From the NCBI GenBank assembly GCA_006538405.1, contig BJKQ01000016.1, forward strand, positions 496,001 through 560,000: 64,000 nt of DNA, in the 5' to 3' direction. Source of the DNA: Hansfordia pulvinata (Eukaryota; Ascomycota; Sordariomycetes; Xylariales). A model generated the notes under the pieces. The model saw nothing but the letters and a program-made list of their open reading frames with translations, ran no database searches and was not told where the DNA came from. Within the stretch, counting starts at the first letter, position 1. The number at the start of each line of letters is the position of its first letter. The position numbers and the translations under genes were made by a program. Of the stretch, positions 59,395 through 64,000 are shown in pieces.

Positions 59395-60900
59395 GGCGGT
59401 AGTATCCCTCAGAGGGGCCAGCTCGGCAAGAAGCTGTCGGTCGTGCTTGTGGGTTTCTGGTCGTCGGAAGTTTCCTCTGCCTTGTTGGGCCACGAGGCAG
59501 GATCCGGAGGTTGGCAGAGGTAGGGAGTGAGAAGACGATGCGGGGAGAGTGAGCAACGGGGAAATGAATGGAGGACCCTCTGCTTTGTTCGACCTTTGAA
59601 GGGCTCGGAACAACGTCCTTGATAATCATACGACGAAGCATTATTAGTCAGTCGGTTAGCCAGCCGACTGGGCCCTGACCTTCGCCGCCGTGGTAATTGT
59701 GAGTAACGGGAATTACAGTAGTACAACCTGGGGTCGGACCACGCCCCTCGAGAAGTGGCACAAGTCAGCTGGGGGCTGGAGTTGTGCCAATGCTGATCGG
59801 CCTTTCGCTGGGCTTAGCATGCTTGCTGGCCATCTTATATCGCGCAGGTAAGCACACTTATTTGACGAGGTATTTAGCAATCATAAATGCGATTTGCAGG
59901 CCAATTGCCCCGTCTCGGACCGGTGACATTGCGGAAAAGCCCCTATGACATCGGACAGAAGAGGTGGAAATAGCATGCGGAGAAGACAGGCCTCGTGGAC
60001 CTGTCAGAACAATCCTGATTACGGCCACCCTAGCCGAGTGTTATGTGGGCCGACCGACGTGTAGGGCCGGGGCTAGACATGGGGAATGACAAACAGCTTG
60101 CCAGACTGCGCAGTCCTGGTATAGGAGGAGGGGTCGTAAGGGGACGCGCCGCGCCTGACCCCCAAGCAGCGGTAAACCCACCATCTTTTGTACAACCACT
60201 CCGAGGTGGAGGCCGGTGGACACGGTCCGAGCTAGCACTTGGGCTCTGGCCCTGTGGCAGACACAGGACAAGTGGCGCTGGCTTTGCGGCTGGGTGGCAT
60301 GACCTCGGGGCGGCAGTTGGGGATGTACGGGAGCAATACTACGTGGTAGTGGTATCCTGACCAGGGCCGCAACTGGTGTCTGCAAAGGCGAACATATTAT
60401 GTTGTACGAGCAGCCGTGTAGGTTTCACAAAGGCACGGCCTTTGGGTCCCCCTCACAAGCAGCAAAGGACGGAGCTGTAAATGACGCACTTGACCTGGTT
60501 GTTACCGCCACCCAAAAGTTTGCAGTGGGCCGTAGTTGGTAACCCCGGAGGCTGTCGACGAGCATGGTAAAGTTTGGTCATCCATTTGGGTGGTGAAGTC
60601 CAGAAGCCCAGATCGAGTGGGCTTCGTGCTCGGTGTCTGGGAGAGAAAGGCGGGACACCTAGTTCACCAGTAATATCTCGAGCCCCACGACATGGAGAAG
60701 AAAAGACGCTGACAAGTCGAGGTCTGTAGCTGCCACTGCGGTAATGGGCGACCTGACTAGAGATATCTCCGCTGAAGCGCCTCTCTGGTCTCTCGCATTG
60801 ACCACGCAGGGTCAATTGCCTCGTCGGATGCGACGGGTTCGTCATGTGGTTGCAATCATATATTTGAAGAGGCTGGCGAGATCTACGTAGTGCTGGGGTT
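59395..60900. other. Intergenic tract downstream of NMT, no gene seen
   Basis: No supportable gene; minor ORFs on both strands overlap each other. The region next to 60900 is the 3' flank of the N-myristoyltransferase gene. If its last intron is not spliced, the open frame would extend to 60453. Confidence 0.45.
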
Positions 60901-62596
60901 TCAAATCTGGGTTTTCCTGGGTGTATACGGTCAGTTGAAGGGCAGAGGAAGGAAGCACGAGGGCGAGCTTTGACATACCCTATACCACTCAGACCTTGCG
61001 TATCAAGACGGTTTCTTTTGTCTACCCCGCCGGCAATGGGGTTCGCTCTGTAGTTGAAGAGGTAATAGTGCAGTTGGCCGTCGCCCCCGCCGAATTTTTG
61101 ATCCTCAAGGAACAGAGCGTTGTCCATGAGGGAAAGCGCATTGTACACGTCGAACTTGTACTTCTTGCAATACACTAACGAGTCGGCCACCAGCTCATTG
61201 AGCCGTTTCTTCAGGGCGTCTCTGTCGACATTATCCACCAGGCCTACCTCGGTAGCGTAGTAGAACAGATAAGCCGCCCTTACGTTCGAGTGCTTCGGGT
61301 GGTTGATAACAGAAGATTCAAGGCAGTAGAACGAGATGAAGTCTGTGATCTTCTTGTTGTTATCCTGGGATGAAGCGTTAATGACGGTGGTCGACGAGTG
61401 AGGGACAGGAGGAGAAGAGACAACGCGTGACAAGACACAAGGGACGGGGGTGAGCTGTACCTCAACGACATAGGTCCAGACCACTTGCTCCTCAAGCGCG
61501 TCTTTCTTGTGATGTAGGAGCCAGTGCTCTACCTCGGTCTTGTCGAAGTGAGCGGCCATGTCATATTTGGCCAGGTAGCGGGTCAAGAGGTCCCGCACAG
61601 CATCTACATCCTTGGCCTGCATCTCGCGCAAGCCCGGAATGGAGTGGCGATCAGGGACGGCATATTTGCGAACTTGGAACTGAGGTTTGCTCCCCGGAGG
61701 CAAGGGGCTAAAGCCGACCTCGTACAGCTTCTGCCAATTGATGGCACGGTGGTAGTAGCGGCAGGTGCTGACAGGCTTGGGCAGGACTATCCCGCCTGTG
61801 TAGATGGCCTGAAAGACGCCTTCAAGATTACACAGCCGGGTGATCTCCTTGATGAGCACAGGGGCGAGTCGCTTGGAGCGCAGCTTCTTATGGATGCAGA
61901 GGAAGTTGACCTCAGAGGCGCGAATAGTTTTGGAGCGGACACGCATATCGACGGGAATGGCGGCGATGAAGGCAACGAGCTTGCGGGACTGGGAAGCACG
62001 GACTCCGCGATGCCACTGAGCCTTCCAACCCGGGGGCATCATCGCCCACTTGAGGATGCTGGCCGAGTAGTTGAAGCGGAACATGGCCTCATCATCCTCG
62101 ACGTAGTGGCCGTTGAGGAGCTCCCAGACCTCGCGCAGCTGGGCATCATCGGTCAAGTCGACGGTAGACCACTCGAACCCGGAAATGAGTGGAGCGGGTT
62201 CTGTCGGTATGTCTTCAACCTTCTGATTGAGAATGGGACCTTCCTCAACAGGCGCTCGGCCCTCGCTAGCCTCATCGTCACCAAACTTGGGTACCGGCTG
62301 TGTGGCCCAGAATTTGTAGGCGCCCATGTCCTTGACATTCTTGCCGCTAGAGGCCAGACCAGTCATAATGTCTTGCAAGTTGAGCTTCTTGAAGGCATCG
62401 GCCACGGCGTTGGGGTTGCTGTCGCCATCGGCAGCCGCGGCCAACTCGTCAGCGAGAGCCGGGTTCAGGTCGAGCAGCTGGGCGGCTTGATCTTCCGAGA
62501 GGCCGTCGATGGCCTTGTGGATTTTCTTGGCAGCCTTTTCTTTGTCCTTTCTGTCCTTGGCCCCCCCTTGAGGGGCTTGGAGGAGTCTTCGGACAT
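60901..62596 (-). CDS. nmt1: Glycylpeptide N-tetradecanoyltransferase (N-myristoyltransferase)
   Basis: Exons in transcription order: 62596-61461, 61364-60979 and 60916-60901, about 512 residues. Both NMT signatures are present: [15 protein letters not shown] (about 228) and [16 protein letters not shown] (about 467), along with [13 protein letters not shown] and the [10 protein letters not shown] region that precede the acyl-CoA-binding core. Intron 1 is 96 bp (GTACAG...CAG); intron 2 is 62 bp (GTATGT, CTGAC, CAG). The start ATG lies in a different frame from the body: a run of seven C on the plus strand (62561-62567) must hold eight for the sequence to read on, and exon 1 then has the right phase. 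The enzyme transfers myristate from myristoyl-CoA to N-terminal glycines of cytosolic proteins and is essential in fungi. The modelled C-terminus is GIG plus four residues (KTQI), the usual length, though family ends are normally hydrophobic. An unspliced read-through to 60453 is the alternative. Confidence 0.88.
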
Positions 62597-64000
62597 GACG
62601 AGACGCGAGCAACGGGGCGGCGGCGTACGGGCCGAGGTTAGGATGGTCGAGCGACGAGTCTAAGCGGGAGGTGTCGTGTCGTGACGGAAGAGTGGTCGGC
62701 AGGGTAGAGCACAGCACGCGCGCCGAGCTAGCAAGGTGGTTTGGGGGAGAAGTTGCACGTAGATGGGCGGCGAGGCTAGGATGGGTCAAGAAGGCGGTGG
62801 TCTGGATGCGAATGCCCACACGGCCTCGGTGGTTAGGTGGAAGAATCAATTCGATCCGGTTGCGAGAAGAGCCGCTGGGCGCGGGGTAGCTCTGTCCCAC
62901 TCACCACCCGCCACTCTCGCACGCGCTGGTGCACGCAGGCCGCCAAGGTACGAGGTTGGCGCGCCTGTTTCTACCTTATTAGTAAGGTAATCCGTAGCGG
63001 ATACCTCGAGCACAAGACGAGGAATGTTGCCTACGGTACCTACGTACCGCAGCACCTATTTTCCTAGCCGCATCTACATGAGGATGGCCGCGAGTTCTTG
63101 TGAGGTACCTAGCAACCCACATCACTTTCTAGGATGTAGCTAGTCAGGTGCTACTCGCGAGGCGAGCAGGGAGGGACCCGACACCTCGATCCCGCACTGC
63201 AGCCGCCAGCTCGTGGGGGTTGCGTGAACCGGTAAACAGATATTGCCATATGCGATTCCAGCTGACGGCCAGCTATCCCGACATGTCGAAGAAATCAATT
63301 CTACTGCCATGTGCCTTGCATACTGCGCCATTGAACAAGTACCTAATCCAAGTAGGTATTTATCTAGCTATACGGAGTGGACTGACCTCGATGCTACTCA
63401 CATCCATTGAAGGTTGCGAAGTGCCTTCCTTGATCCAGGATGTTCTTGACGATTTGCCGTCCCCACTGACTGGACGTGGAGACGCACGTGTTGCACCTAA
63501 TCAAGCGCTCCGAGTAGTGTGCAGTCATCTTCAGGCTGTGCGGCCCTACTTGCCGCTGGTGTTCTGTCCTCGAAGCATCTCATCACTGCCAGTGGTACAG
63601 CTGCCGACATGAGAACGTTATTGTGCCCTGCTAAGCGGTCAGTCCTGCGATACTGCTGGGCGGGGTTGACTGAGACTCGAATCGAGGCCAGACCCGTCCA
63701 AAGAGACGGGCATGTCCAGCATGGCTGCGCATCTCGTGACAGAAGGAAAAGGATGTCTTCAGTGCGCACTTACCACCGTGCGGCACCACCTCCTCCCGTA
63801 TTATGGTGTTCCTTTCGCCTTTGGCAACGGCTACAAAGGTTCCATGACTCCCATGCTGCGTCCTGGCCTCCTTCCAGGCCCGGAAGCCATCGCGCCGAGA
63901 TCACCTGGTTCTGAAATCGTGGCCCTGGCAGCTGACTCGAAGAGAATATCGCTTTGTTGATAGGGTATCTCAGCGTCGTCCTTGGCATGTACCAGCACAA
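62597..64000. other. Upstream region of NMT to window edge, no gene seen
   Basis: Promoter side of the minus-strand NMT gene. Two small inverted repeats of the AAGGTA/GTACC family are visible, TACCTTATTAGTAAGGTA (62972-62989, one mismatch) and CGGTACCTACGTACCG (63034-63049, 4-nt loop). ORFs beyond 63100 on both strands overlap one another and show no domain; a gene running off the right edge cannot be excluded. Confidence 0.45.

Noticed and set aside
58453..59523. 356-residue plus-strand ORF
   Set aside because: No domain, irregular composition, and its 3' part lies opposite the Cys-rich ORF; length alone is weak evidence in these GC-rich spacers.

Overview
The window reads as nuclear DNA of a filamentous ascomycete, most likely a Sordariomycete and possibly Hypocreales (inference). 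The grounds are short GT-AG introns of about 50-200 bp with CTRAY-type branch points, three Zn(II)2Cys6 transcription factors, intron-poor GC-rich coding sequence, an intron-containing tRNA-Arg, and conserved eukaryotic genes (Rpn2, N-myristoyltransferase, 1-Cys peroxiredoxin, TGL-type lipase). I see no bacterial operons, prophage, CRISPR array or plasmid functions.

Layout, left to right: C-terminal tail of a gene cut by the window edge (2-124); long intergenic tract with two tandem repeats; single-pass membrane protein with PPxY motifs (5261-6825); intergenic tract holding a 167-bp MITE-like element (8024-8190); MFS monocarboxylate-type transporter (10488-11936); short Zn2Cys6 protein (15111-15597); four-helix membrane protein (17537-18240); arylsulfatase (20317-22248) facing a 7-exon regulator with two tandem zinc clusters (22401-25200, minus); proteasome subunit Rpn2 (27645-31202); tRNA-Arg(ACG) with intron (31552-31653); 1-Cys peroxiredoxin (33927-34775); 5-exon Zn2Cys6 regulator (36162-38497, minus) with a 13-bp minisatellite just upstream of its start; Ral2-like kelch-BTB protein (42494-45814); secreted protein of unknown function (47449-48580); alpha/beta hydrolase (50391-51854); TGL-type triacylglycerol lipase (54853-57503); small Cys-rich ORF (59185-59394, minus); N-myristoyltransferase (60901-62596, minus).

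Genes fill only about 40% of the window. The spaces between them are GC-rich, carry many spurious overlapping ORFs, and are strewn with two short sequence families: palindrome-forming TACGAGTA/TACTCGTA and GTAGGTAC/GTACCTAC. Three genes (secreted protein, lipase, NMT) each need exactly one extra base to restore their frame. In NMT, an essential enzyme, the break lies at or next to a run of seven C, so single-base assembly errors are the simplest explanation.

Most genes are independent housekeeping or accessory loci. The one plausible functional unit is the arylsulfatase with the convergent double-zinc-cluster regulator 152 bp away, which could be a sulfate-ester scavenging module (inference).
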